From Molossus alvarezi (taxonomy: Eukaryota > Chordata > Mammalia > Chiroptera > Molossidae): a DNA stretch of 64,000 nt. The stretch is taken from NCBI GenBank assembly GCA_037176705.1, contig CM073887.1:55389001-55453000 (forward strand). The letters run 5' to 3'. Of the stretch, positions 1-11,200 are shown one piece after another (position 1 is the first letter of the stretch; the number at the start of each line of letters is the position of its first letter). The translations under genes were made by a program, and so were the position numbers. The notes under the pieces were generated by a model. The model worked only from the letters and a program-made list of their open reading frames with translations. It did not search any database and was not told the origin of the DNA.

Positions 1-1733
1 CCTTGCCTCCATGTGCCTCAGTTTCCCCATCTGCAGCATGGGATCATAACAGCAACTTCCTCATGAGGTTGATATGAGGTTATGTCCATTATAAAAAGCT
101 TGGTGCAGCTTTGGAAATTAGAAATCACTCAGCAAATGGTGACAATAATCATTATGATTATCGATATTATCAGAGCCAGGCCCTGGAACACTGACCTCAC
201 TCCTGTATCCAGAGCCACGCTCTTGCCGTACGTATTCTGACAGCCAATCCAGGGTCTCTCCTCAGCTCCACTGCCCATCCCTTCAGTCCCCCATCCAGAC
301 TGATAACAATTCTTGGCCCCCATACCCCAAGTCTGGTCCAAGAATAGCTCCTCAGGACTCTTTTGTCTTTCCTGTCCTGGGCTCTAACCTCTGCCTGGGG
401 ATCTGCTCCTCTCTGCCCCATCCCAGGAGGCTCTATCCCTCCAAGGGGCCAGACTGCCAGATCCTCCTCCAAACCCAAGTCCAAACATTCATGCCACCTA
501 CAATCACTCATGGCCTTGCCATGGCTGGGGTGCTGGAACACCATATTGTGGTGGGAACAGGTTTGGCATTGGTCAGATCCCAGTTCAAGTCTCATCTCTG
601 TTACTGACTAACTGTGTGACCTCAAGCAGGTGTCATCCCCTCTGAACCTGTTTCCTAATCTGTGAAGTGGGAATAACAGCAGTGCCTCCCACACAGAGTT
701 GCTATGAGGATTAAATGAGGTCAGGCCACATTCTGACCTTAATATGGCGCTTTCTCCTTCAACCCAAACTACATTCCCCCACTGCCCGCCTCTCCAAGTT
801 CTACCATCTCTGTGACTCCCGGTAGTGGCATTTGAAGAAAACAGTTGTTGAGGCTTCTCCAGGGCCTGGCTGTACTTTCCTCTTAGTGGCCAGCCCCAAA
901 TGGTGGCTAGCAACAACAGTCCCTCACTCTCCTTTGCCCTTCAATTTCACTTTTGACTTGATATTCCCACCAGCATCCAAACACGTTGGTATTTCTAATA
1001 TCTTTGATACCAACTTTTGCCCCATTCCTTTACCACTGTGTCTGAGTTGTCTACACTCTTGGTTTCCATGTCTGTTCCTTCATCTCCCTTGAGCCCCTCT
1101 GGTCAGGGTTTTTCTCCACCATGCCACAGACTGCCCAGTTACAGCCACCAGGGATGGCTGCCTCATTCAGCCCAGCAGTATTTGACCCTTAGATCCTTCC
1201 CTTCGCCTCCAGGACACCCCCCACTTGTTCCTCTGCTTGCTTCCCAGGCTGCTGCTTCTTCCTCTTCTCCCTGACTTCTGGAAGTATGGAGAATGGTAAT
1301 GGGCTCACAGTGATGTGCTCCGTCCATGCACACCCCCTTGGCAAGCTCCATCACCATACCATCGCCTCCCTGATGACTCCCATATTCACATCTCCTGATT
1401 GGCTCTCTCCCCACTACAACACCACCTCCATCCATTCCCTGATACCTCATGTTGGAGTCTCACAAGCAAGCTATCATTTTGTTCTCCAACATGGCCCCTC
1501 TCAGTTAACAGCAACTAAAACTTTCTAGATGCTCAGGCCCGAACTTGGGACGTCTTTCATATCTACACACATTGGAGAACACTGCTGGTTTAACCACTTC
1601 TCTCCATTTCTCATTACCCTGGCTGGGGCCAGCCCCATCATGGCTCACCATCATGGACCAGTGTAGTCATCTGCTCTCCCTCCCACAGTCAGGATGATTC
1701 TTTTGATTTTCTTGTTAAGAGTTTAGGATGTGA

Positions 1734-1983
1734 GCCCTGGCCGGTTTGGCTCAGCGGTTGGAGCGTCGGCCTGCGGTACAGAGAGACCCGGGTTCGGTTC
1801 CTGCTAAGGGCACGTACCTCGGTTGCAGTTTGTCCCCGGCCCTGGTTGGTCGTGTGGGTGGCAGCCACTCGATGTGTCCCTTCACATCGATGTTTCTCTC
1901 TCTCTCTCTTCCTCTCTCTCCCTCCCGCTCTATCTGAACAAAAAATGGAAAAATGTCCTCGGGTGAGGATAAAAAAAAAAAAA
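1734..1983 (+). repeat. Ves SINE
   Basis: Full-length tRNA-derived SINE with head GCCCTGGCCGG, A-box-like TGGCTCAGCGG, B-box-like GGTTCGGTTCC and end GTGAGGATAAAA. It has a 14-bp duplication, AGTTTAGGATGTGA, on both sides. Confidence 0.95.
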
Positions 1984-2279
1984 AGTTTAGGATGTGAAAA
2001 GAAAAATGCAAACACACAAAGCTAGAGAGAAGAGTAGACTGAACCTCCTTGAACTCATCACCAGCTTTAGTAATTGTCAACTCTTGGCCAACCTTCTTGC
2101 AACTCATACCCCACCCATTCCTCCCACCACACACACCCTGGGAGTGCTTCTTTTAAGCCAGATATATGACTTCTCTGCACTTACAAAGGGAACTCAAATT
2201 CTGCACTTAAGGAAGGAAAAAAATATCCCACCAGAGCTCCCACTTCACTAGAAGGAAACAGAGTCCTCCTTACAGCCCA

Positions 2280-2800
2280 CAGGGCCCTGGCACCTTCCTG
2301 CCCTCATCTTCTCCCACTCCTCTCCCTCACTCATTGTGCTCCAGCCACATGTTCCCCTCACTGCCCCATGTACACATCAGGACACCAGACAGGGTCCTGT
2401 CTCAGGGCCTTTGGACTTGTTATTCCTTCTTTCTCTAATACTTTTCCCCTGGATATCTGCATGGTTCTCCCTGGCCTCCTTCAGGTATTTACTCAAATGC
2501 TATCTTCTCAAGGTGGCCCCACAATGATACCCTATTTAAAACTCCAGCTCACACTTCTGATTCCTCTTTCTTTATTTCACTTTTGTTTTTTCCACAGCCC
2601 CTATCAATCTCTCACATACTACATAATTTATTTATGTTTCTTGTCTGCAGTAGACAAGCCTTTGCACACTAGACAAGCCTCTGCCTTTTAAAATGTCAGC
2701 TCCATGAGGTAGCAATCTTTGTTTTGTTTATTGCTGTACTTTTAGCATCTGTACAGATGCTTGGCACACAGTAGGTGCTCAATAAGTGTTCTTTAAACAA
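2280..2800 (+). repeat. L2 LINE 3' part
   Basis: Old L2 fragment in sense orientation, ending in the familiar GTAGGTGCTCAATAAGTGTT tail. Confidence 0.75.
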
Positions 2801-3349
2801 AGAAATGAAAAAAAAACCCTGGAAATTCCACCACTGACCATTGTTTCCCTTTTCCCACCAGACGCCAAGGCAAATTCATGGCATATTCACCATTACCATC
2901 TGCTCAAGTTTTCACCTCACCATGTCACAAAACTGGCCTTGTCATGTCCCCTATTTATGTCTCAATCCAACAGCACTGATCCTGGCCCCACTTTGTCGTT
3001 TATTTTCCTTTCTCTTTTCACCCTGCTTTTCATTTCTGCCTTCTTGTTCGTGTTTTACAGCCTTTGAACTGAAATCCTTCCAAGCACAAGATAGGTTATA
3101 AATAATTGAGCAACTGAAATAATTGACCCCCTATCTCTGGTCATGTCTACTCCCTGTAGGATATCCCTCACCCAGGTTAGTGTATTTTCCCAATTACCCA
3201 TGGGCCCTGGGGCCACGTTTTTGCCACCCACTGCCTGGGTTGTCTCAGTGTCCTTGCCCTAGTCCTGCAAGCCCACAGTTCCTACTCAGCCAAATCAAGC
3301 TTCCACAAACACCACTTTCAGCTTAGGAACCTCCAGCGGCTCCCTCTAG

Positions 3350-3649
3350 CCAGTTGTTCTCCAGCTGCACATCAAGTCTCCCTGGAAAGCTTAGCATAAA
3401 AAAAACAACAACACAGGGCCCTGGCCAGTTTGGCTCAGCAGTTAGAGCATCGGCCTGTGGTCCAGAGAGACCCAGGTTCATTTCCCACTAAGGGCACGTA
3501 CCTCAGTTGCAGTTTGTCCCCGGCCCTGGTTGGGTCGTGTGGGTGGCAACCACTCGATGTGTCCCTTTCACGTCGATGTTTCTCTCTCTTCCTCTCTCTC
3601 CCTCTCACTCTATCTGAACAAACAATGAAAAAATGTCCTCGGGTGAGGA

Positions 3650-3686
<37 letters not shown>

Positions 3687-3775
3687 ATACATACATACAA
3701 ACACAGGGTCTGTAGCTCCACCCAGACTAACTGAATCAGAAACTCTAATAGTGTAATACTGGCTTGTCTTTTAAA
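3350..3775. repeat. MER20 DNA transposon fossil split by a SINE
   Basis: MER20-like sequence (AACTGAATCAGAAACTCT near 3730 and its partner before 3415) is interrupted by the Ves SINE at 3418-3699. Confidence 0.55.
3418..3699 (+). repeat. Ves SINE with AAAT-repeat tail
   Basis: Typical head and GTGAGGAT end, then a tail expanded to (AAAT)n. Flanks repeat AACACAGGG. Confidence 0.93.
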
Positions 3776-3979
3776 CACCCAGCATTTCCTGTCCAGCTCT
3801 TGGTCATATAAACCAGCCTACCACCCTGAGAAGCGGGTGGGTACAATTTCGGCAGGATCAGGTTGATTCTTGATCCTCAGAATTTACCCCCAGGAGGAAC
3901 ATGCAAACGTGTGCAAATAAAACCTGGGCAGAAAAAGGATTTCTGTCGCAGAACTGCTTGTGATACTGAACACACATCA

Positions 3980-4220
3980 TTCTTTTTTTTTTTTAATCCT
4001 CACCAGAGGACATTTTTTAATATTTTGTTCAGATACAGTGGGAGGGAGAGAGAGAGAGAAACATCAACGTGAAAGGGACACATCGAGTGGTTGCCACCCA
4101 CACGACCCAACCAGGGCCGGGGACAAACTGCAACCGAGGTACATGCCCTTAGCGGGAACCGAACCCGGGTCTCTCCGGACCGCAGGCCGACGCTCTAACC
4201 GCTGAGCAAACTGGCCGGGG
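3980..4220 (-). repeat. Ves SINE
   Basis: Antisense copy with the T-tail on the left, flanked by CACACATCA on both sides. Confidence 0.94.
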
Positions 4221-4849
4221 CACACATCAATCTAATAGCTAATATCTGGAGTGCTAAGCGCCAGCACTGTTCTAAGCCCTTTGCTGTAATTTAGCTCATT
4301 TAATCATCACATCAACCTATAATGCTGGAAGCGAGAAATTTCACCAACACTGCTCATTCTCAAGATTGAGACTGCAAAGGCCTCTGCCTTCCACCTGTGA
4401 GGCTAAATTAGGGCTTTCTCTTCACCCTGGGCTGAGGTGCTCCTCAGGAGCCAAGAGCTTTAGAGGAATAAAATCTGGATCGTGAGGGGTTCTCAGGGTA
4501 GGCGGGGTCGAGGGTTGTGGGAATGGGGCCACTCAGAGTCCTAGCTGGGACATCGGAACCTTACGAAGGGCAGGGCTGGGTGGTCCAAAGTGTGCAGTCA
4601 AGCAGTCACAGTCTCAGGCTACATTGTATGGATAGAGGTCTGTGAGATATGAGGGGCAGTAGGGACCCCCGGCCACTGAGGCCTCAGGGGACTGGGCCAT
4701 CCTTCCAGGTACTAGGTAGTTAGAACGCTTGGAGGCGTAGCCCGTACCAGGATTGGTCAGCCAGAGCTCTAGCGGGCGGGGCAAACACCCAGGAGGCGGG
4801 TCCGAGGCTAGACGCATCCTAGGATTGGGCAGTTAGAGCAACGGGAGGC

Positions 4850-5480
4850 GGGTCCGCAAGCCAGGCACGTCCCAGAACCGGTAGTCGGAGACCCAGGCCG
4901 GCACCCGGGCCGCTGGGCGGAGCTCAGAAGTGCCAGGGGCAGAGCCTGGGCGGTGGGGGCGGGGCCAGGCTCAGCCGGGGACGGGGGCGTCTCCTCCCTC
5001 ACTCCCTCCCTCCCTCCGGCTGGGGCCCCTCACCCGTGCCGACCGCTCCTCTGGCCGCGCTCCAGCGAGATGAGGTAGGCGGCGAGCTTGGCGTCGCTCC
5101 AGCCGCTGCGGCGCCGCAGGTCCACCCAGGGCCCGTGCGCCTCGCCCAGGTACACGCGCCGCACGTCGTACTTCTTCCGGGACTCGAGCCGCCGCCGGGC
5201 CCGGTCTGATTCCGTGAGCCGCGGCCGGCCCCGCGCCTTGCGGCCCGCCGCGCCCTCCTCGGCCGCCGCCTCCCCGCCTGCGCCCGCCTCAGCCTCCGCC
5301 TCTGCCTCAGGCGCCCGCTCCGCCATCCCCCCCTCCCTGGTTACCAACCTCCCCCGTTGTTAGGAGCCTGGCCGGAAGTGGCGCGCATCTTCGGCGCCGC
5401 CGGGAAATTTCTCATGTACTCTCACTGCCCCGCAGCGCCAAAAGGAGACAGAATGGAGATTGCGCATGCGTGCCACAAGC
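4850..5480 (-). promoter_or_regulatory. ZNF653: CpG-rich promoter region of ZNF653
   Basis: This GC- and CpG-rich block surrounds the ZNF653 start. It has several GC boxes (GGGCGG, for example near 4955) and an NRF-1-like palindrome TGCGCATGCGTG at 5461-5472. No TATA box is visible, which fits a housekeeping CpG-island promoter. Transcription runs leftward. The start site, probably between about 5345 and 5450, cannot be fixed from sequence. Confidence 0.6.
5034..5326 (-). CDS. ZNF653: ZNF653 first coding exon (N-terminus, ~97 codons)
   Basis: Encodes the start of ZNF653 (ZIP67), a nuclear C2H2 zinc-finger protein described as a transcriptional repressor. The frame opens MAERAPEAEAEAEAGAGGEA, an acidic, alanine-rich stretch, then a basic RGRPRL AT-hook-like motif, then a conserved block containing YLGEAHGPWVDLRRRSGWSD. 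The exon ends at CACGG|GTGAGG after 97 codons plus two bases, so the protein continues to the left, outside the window; none of the zinc-finger exons is present. An upstream in-frame ATG (5345-5347) adds seven residues, but I chose the MAER start because it matches the known protein. The 5' part is very GC-rich. The identity is recalled from the human protein and I am very sure of it. Confidence 0.93.
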
Positions 5481-5816
5481 ACGTGCGACAGCCTAATCTT
5501 TGACTCTTCTCTGCTAAACTTTCTCACTTCGTAGAGACGGGGAGGGGCTGAAGGTTTGAGGGCAGCCCGAGTAAGAAGAGGCAGATGAACCCGTAGATGG
5601 GGGGGGGCGGCGCTTCAAACCTTTATCTTAAGTACACGCTGGGGATGACAAGGTAAGGGTGAGAATTGACAGGTGAAGGCAGAAGCAAGGCCAGGGATCT
5701 GATCTTTCTGTCAGTCTTGGATGCTGGAGAGCCGTTGAAAAGCCATGGCAGGCATCAAAGGGGCAAGCATGCCACACTACCAGAAAGGAGGGAAGGCAAC
5801 CCCAAACCAGAAAACT

Positions 5817-5822
5817 TTTATT
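5817..5822 (-). terminator. ECSIT: ECSIT poly(A) signal
   Basis: AATAAA on the minus strand, 70 bases past the ECSIT stop codon, so the 3' UTR is short. Cleavage is expected around 5790-5805, about 450 bases from the ZNF653 start region. Confidence 0.8.
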
Positions 5823-5891
5823 TGCTTTACATTCAAAAGTCATCTCACGTTTTCACACCAGTCCAAGCCCATGCCCGTGCCTGCTCAGGCC

Positions 5892-6139
5892 TCAGCTCTG
5901 TCTCTGCTGCTGTCGCTGTGGATCATCTTCCTCTTCTTCCTGCCCTTTGGGTGGTGGCTGGGACGGTTCATCCAGTCCTGAGGTCGCCAGCAGCTCCCCA
6001 GTGGACGCAGCCAGACGGAAGACCACAGGGATCTGGGCCAGGGCTGGGTTGGTTTCCTGCAGGCCCTGGATCCACTTGGCCAGTGTGGCCTGGTCATGGG
6101 CACCCGCCATACATATGGCGAAGACAGGGCCTTCCTCCA
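5892..6139 (-). CDS. ECSIT: ECSIT exon 8 (C-terminus and stop)
   Basis: Encodes [19 protein letters not shown] through the acidic and glutamine-rich tail. The stop TGA is at 5892-5894. The acceptor is CCCAACAG|TGGAGG. Confidence 0.95.
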
Positions 6140-8257
6140 CTGTTGGGAGAGGCAGACCCTCAGTTTGTGCAGAGGGGACTGGAGCAACCCCCACATTTCG
6201 TGCCCACACCCCTTCCAGGGGGCAGGAGCTTTAAGCTCCCTTTTGGTTTTCTTATATATCCAAGCCTTTGCAGACATGCACTCTGACTAGACTGCCCATT
6301 CCATGCTTCACCTGTATGATACCTCCTGGTTCAAGATTCCATCAAAAGTCCTCCTGCTCCCCAACTGAGGCTGGGTGGTATGCGCCTCCCCAGACCCCAA
6401 GAATATAACTTGCCTGTTTCTCCATTGGCCCTGTCCTGGTCATCGGTAGCTAGTACAGAGGTACTCCATGGCAGGGAAATGACAGGCCTGGAGCCCCTCA
6501 GGTGTGTGTGTATACTTGGGCACCTGCTGGGTATCCGCCTGGATCCCACCCCTCACCCACACAGGCCACATATCCAATGCTGTGTCTGGAGTCCTGCTCA
6601 TCTCAGTTTTTACCTTCATTGATGTCAAACTCATAGTCATCCCAGCCGCTCCTCCCATAGTCCAAGTCCAGCTGCATCGGGTAGTAGAGGTTCCGTTCCT
6701 CTGGAATCTTCTCCACTTCCTACTCCGAGAAGTAGGGGGGTTGCAGGCAGGGTTCAGAGGCCCAGGATCTTACAGCCTCCCCCCACCATCACCAGGAACT
6801 ATCATACCTACCCCAATCTGTGAGCCTTCATTAGCCCTCAGGGCAGTGCCAACCCACCCCACCCCTACTTGCGATTTGGGCCCTCACCCTCTCTTCAGGG
6901 GGCACCAAGTCTGCTCTGAGGATGTGGTAGTAGACACATTTGTTGCGGAGCCACAGGGAGAAGGGGCCCTCGACGAAGATAGGCCGGGCTGGGTTGTGGC
7001 GAGCCAGTGCGGCCTGTTGATCGGGGCTCTGGATACCTGGTATGGTGACATGTATGCCTAAGGGGCTCTGGCTGAGTGGCTGTATCCAAAGGCCCAGGGA
7101 GTCCACTCAGCAGACCCGGTGAGAACCCAGCTGCCCTATGCACAGGGTCTTACCTACGATATGCTGTTCGGGATCTGCTGTACCTGTGGAATCTTTAGAC
7201 GAAGGCATCTGCAAAAAAGAGTAGGGGTGGAAGCTTGTGGCCTCCAGCCCCTATAGGGGTGCTGGGAAGAAATGGGGAAGGGAGGTGGGGGTCCCAGTGA
7301 AGTTTGGGCTTATCTACTGGACCTCCTACATGTCATTCAAGCCCTCCTCACTTCTAGCCAATTCAGCGTAACAGCTGCTAACATTGAAGATGCTCACGTA
7401 GGCCCTAGCTGGTGTGGCTCAGTTGGCTGAGCATTGGCTCATGCACCACCAAGAGGCTGCTGGATCATTTCCCAGTTGGGGCACATGCCTGGGTTGTGGG
7501 GTTGACCCCAGTGAGGGGCATGCAGGAGACAGTCAATTGATGTTTCTCATCGACATTTCTCTCTCTCTCCTTTCTCTTTCTAAAAATCAATTACAAAAAC
7601 ATATTTAAGATGCTCACACAGTGGGAACCCTGGAGCCTATTCACTTGTGTTAAAATCTGGGCTTTGCCACAGGCTGTGTGGCCTTGGCCAAGTTGCTATA
7701 CCTGTGCCTGTTTCTTCAATTCAAATGGTGGTAATAACAGCACTTACTTGAGATGGTTCTAAAATGCCAAGAGCAGTGCCTGCACATAGTAAGTGCTCAG
7801 TGCTTGTGAAATTTAGAAAAAAAAGATTTCGCAGTATTTCAGGAAGAAGACACAAGAAGCACAAATCAGTGTTTGACTCTGTGGAGGACAGGGAGGAAAG
7901 GAATACCCTTTTGTATTTTCTTAATTTTACACAATGATTCAAAAAATTAAATGAAATTTAATTTTTTAAAAAGTGCACATACGCTTTGACTGAAATATTT
8001 GAGAGTGGACAACTGTTAGCACACACATCGTCCATCCTTTCAGGCTGAAAATTCAGGTGGATCGGTGGGTACAAACAGAATGCACTGCCAACCATATCTA
8101 TATCTATATCTATATCTATATCTATATCTATATCTATCTCTATATCTCTATATCTATATCTATATCCATATATCTAAATCATCTATTTAAATCCTCACCT
8201 GAGGACATTTTTCCATTTATTTTCAGATAGAGTAGAAGGGAAGGGGAGGAAAAGGGG

Positions 8258-8289
<32 letters not shown>

Positions 8290-11200
8290 AAGAGAAAGAA
8301 ACACTAATGAGAGGGACGTGGATTGGTTGCCTCTCGCACAACCCTGACCAGGGCTGGGAACGAACCACAACCAAGGTATGTGCCCTTGACTGGAATCGAA
8401 CCCGGGACCCGATACTCAACTGCTGAGCCAAACCAGCCAGGGTGGACTGCCAACCATATTAAGTAAAATCAGCAAAAGGCAAGATGCAGAAGGTGTGTAA
8501 TGCTCTGCCATTGGAGAAACACTTTTTTTCCTTTATTGATTTTAGAGAGAAACATCGGTGAGAGAGAACATTGACTAGCCGCCTCCTGCGTGCCCCCCAC
8601 TGGGGACTGGGCCCACAACCTGGGCATGTGCCCTAAGACTGGGATTTGTACTGGTGACCTCATGGTGCATGGGTCGACACTCAACCACTGAGCCACACCG
8701 GCCAGGCTGGAGAAAAGCTTTTAAAAAAATTATATTTATTGGGGTGACATTGATTGATAAAATTATATTGCACAGTATAAAATTTTATGATACATCACCT
8801 GTATACCACCCAAAGTCATATTTTCTGTCACAATATATTTGATCCCCGTTAGGAGAAACCCTTTTTTTTTGTTAATCCTCACATGAAGATATTTTTTTCC
8901 CCCTTGATTTTCTTAGATCGGGAAGGAGGAAGGAGAGAAACATTGATGCGAGAGAGACACATTTATTGGTTGCCTCCCACACGAAGACCCTAACCAGGGC
9001 CAGAATCCAACAAGCAATGAGGTTTGTGCCCTTGACCGGGAATCGAACACATGACTCCTTGGGCTGTGGGCTGATGCTTTAACCACTGAGCAAAACCAGC
9101 CAGGGCTAGGAGAAACTCTTTTAAAAGTATATTTTTTGGGGTGAAAAAATAAATGTTTTGCTCTTGGGCCCTTTAACTGGACAATATATTTATACTGATT
9201 TTTCATTTTAAATTTAACACCATGCCTGGCCAGGTAGCTCGGTTTGTTCAAGTGTTGTCTCAATACACCAAGGTTGTGGGTTTGATCCCCGGTCAGGGCA
9301 TATAAAAGAAGTAACTAATAAATATATAAATACGTGGAACAACAAATTGATGTTTTTTCTCTCTCTCATCTTCCCTCTCTCCCATTCCTTTCCTTCCTCT
9401 AAAATCAATCAATAAATTTTTTAAAAAAGTTTATCACCACGGAGTTTAAAAAACATTTGATTGTGTATTTTTTTTGCCCATGCTAAAAATCTTGGTTCCT
9501 ATCAGCAGTAATAAATGCACTTATGTGACTTACCATCAATATACATAGTTTTGATATTACAATTAACCATAATGCTATGGGATTAAGTTCAGGATTTCTC
9601 TGCAGATCTTGTTTCTTAGAATACAAGCCACTAAGCATGGTCAGTCAGATGACAGTGACTTGGAAGATTTTTTTCTCTTACTGGTTATGCTATCAATTAG
9701 ATATTTAGCTACATCCATTTCTATTTGTTTTAAATTTTGGTAGTACTTTTTTCCTTTTAAAAATATACTAAACATTTGCCTAGCTCACCCACATTAAATA
9801 AACTCATGTCTCTATTCCATTCCTGTTCTCTCTACCCAATCTCCTTTGCCTACTCAGAGATGATCATTTCTACCCATTTCTGACTTATCTTTGCAATATT
9901 TATTTATTTTTGTGAAAATAGGCAAATAGATATATGCACTTTTATTTCCACTGAAGACAGCTGACTATACCCCTGTGCATACTTCATTTCATCCTTTCAC
10001 TTTGCTTTCCCCCCCCGATCTTTGAGGTGCCACATTCTACATGCACAATTCACTCTTACTGGATGCTTGGGTTGTTCCATTCTAAATCTGGGTAGAGTCA
10101 GTGCTTTCATCATGCTTTCCACCTTTCTGTATGTATTTTTCCGTAATGAGGCAGGAAGAAAATAAAATACTTATATACACAGGATATATATGCAAAAAAA
10201 TTATCTGATGACAAACACATAGGAAGGAGACATGGAAGTGATCACTTCTGGGGGAGACTGGGGGATAAAGGGCCAGGAGAGGAAAGGACTCTTCACTGTG
10301 TTCTTGTTTACTGTTTGGCTTTTTACTGAATTACATTTAAAAATTAAGAAATGAGCCCTGGCTGGTTTGGCTCAGCAGTTAAAGATTCGGCCTGGGGACA
10401 GAAAGGTTGTTGGTTCGATTCTGGTCAAGGGCACGTACCTGGGTTGCAGGTTCATTCCCAGCCCTGATTGGGGTCGTACAGGAGGCAAGTAGTCAATATA
10501 TCTCTCTCACATAGATGTTTCTCTTTCTCTCTCTCTCCTCCTTTCACTCTCTCTAAAAATCAATGGAAAAAGATCCTGGGGTGAGGATTAACAAACAAAT
10601 AAATAAAAATAAAAAATTAAGAAATGAGTTAAAAATTACCTGTCCTCTCTCACCTGGATACCGCATCACTCACTATCCTACCCCTATCCTCTTCCCTCAC
10701 TATCCAACACCATCCACATGGCTACTAGAAGGCCCTTTTGAAACTGCAACTCCTTCCAGAAACATGATTTCCACCCTGTCTTCTCCTCTAGGCTCTCTCC
10801 TCACCAACAGGTTCAAAAACAAGCTCTTAAACCCATCCTCCTCCTAGCCTCTTCTCCCCAACCCTGACCCTCTATACCAAAGACTTTTCAGCATTTCCAA
10901 CCCTAAAAGCCCTGGCCCATGCTGCTCCCTCTGCCAGGAATACTCTCCTTGCCTCTCTTGTCCTGCCTAAGCCCAGCTCACCTTCACCTTCTCCAAGAAG
11001 CCCTCCTGATTCCCTGCCCCTTCTGAACTACCATGGCTCCCAGGGCTTCTCCATCTTAGAACCAGTGGCTCTGAGGGAAATTATCCAGGGTTGGTTTCCA
11101 TGGCCAGGCAAATGCTGTGAGGGGCTCCCTTTGGATCCCCTGTGTGACCTAACGTGAGTGGGCCCTCAGGACATGGGTGGGAGTATGGAATATTTCATTC

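Larger units (their letters stand above)
1..5033 (-). other. ZNF653 intron 1 (part)
   Basis: No coding exon was recognised. The stretch holds a MIR (about 545-725), an L2 tail (2280-2800), a MER20 split by a SINE (3350-3775), two further Ves SINEs and a MIR-like piece (4235-4370). Positions 726-1733 and 2800-3350 look like non-repetitive or unrecognised intronic sequence. Confidence 0.7.

Noticed and set aside
4808..5002. 64-codon minus-strand frame left of ZNF653 exon 1
   Set aside because: It lies past the exon 1 donor, in intron 1, and has no similarity that I recognise. It is a GC-rich chance frame.
8098..8186. Regular CTATAT array as a possible CRISPR or regulatory array
   Set aside because: A simple microsatellite forming the tail of a SINE in a mammalian genome; it has no spacers.
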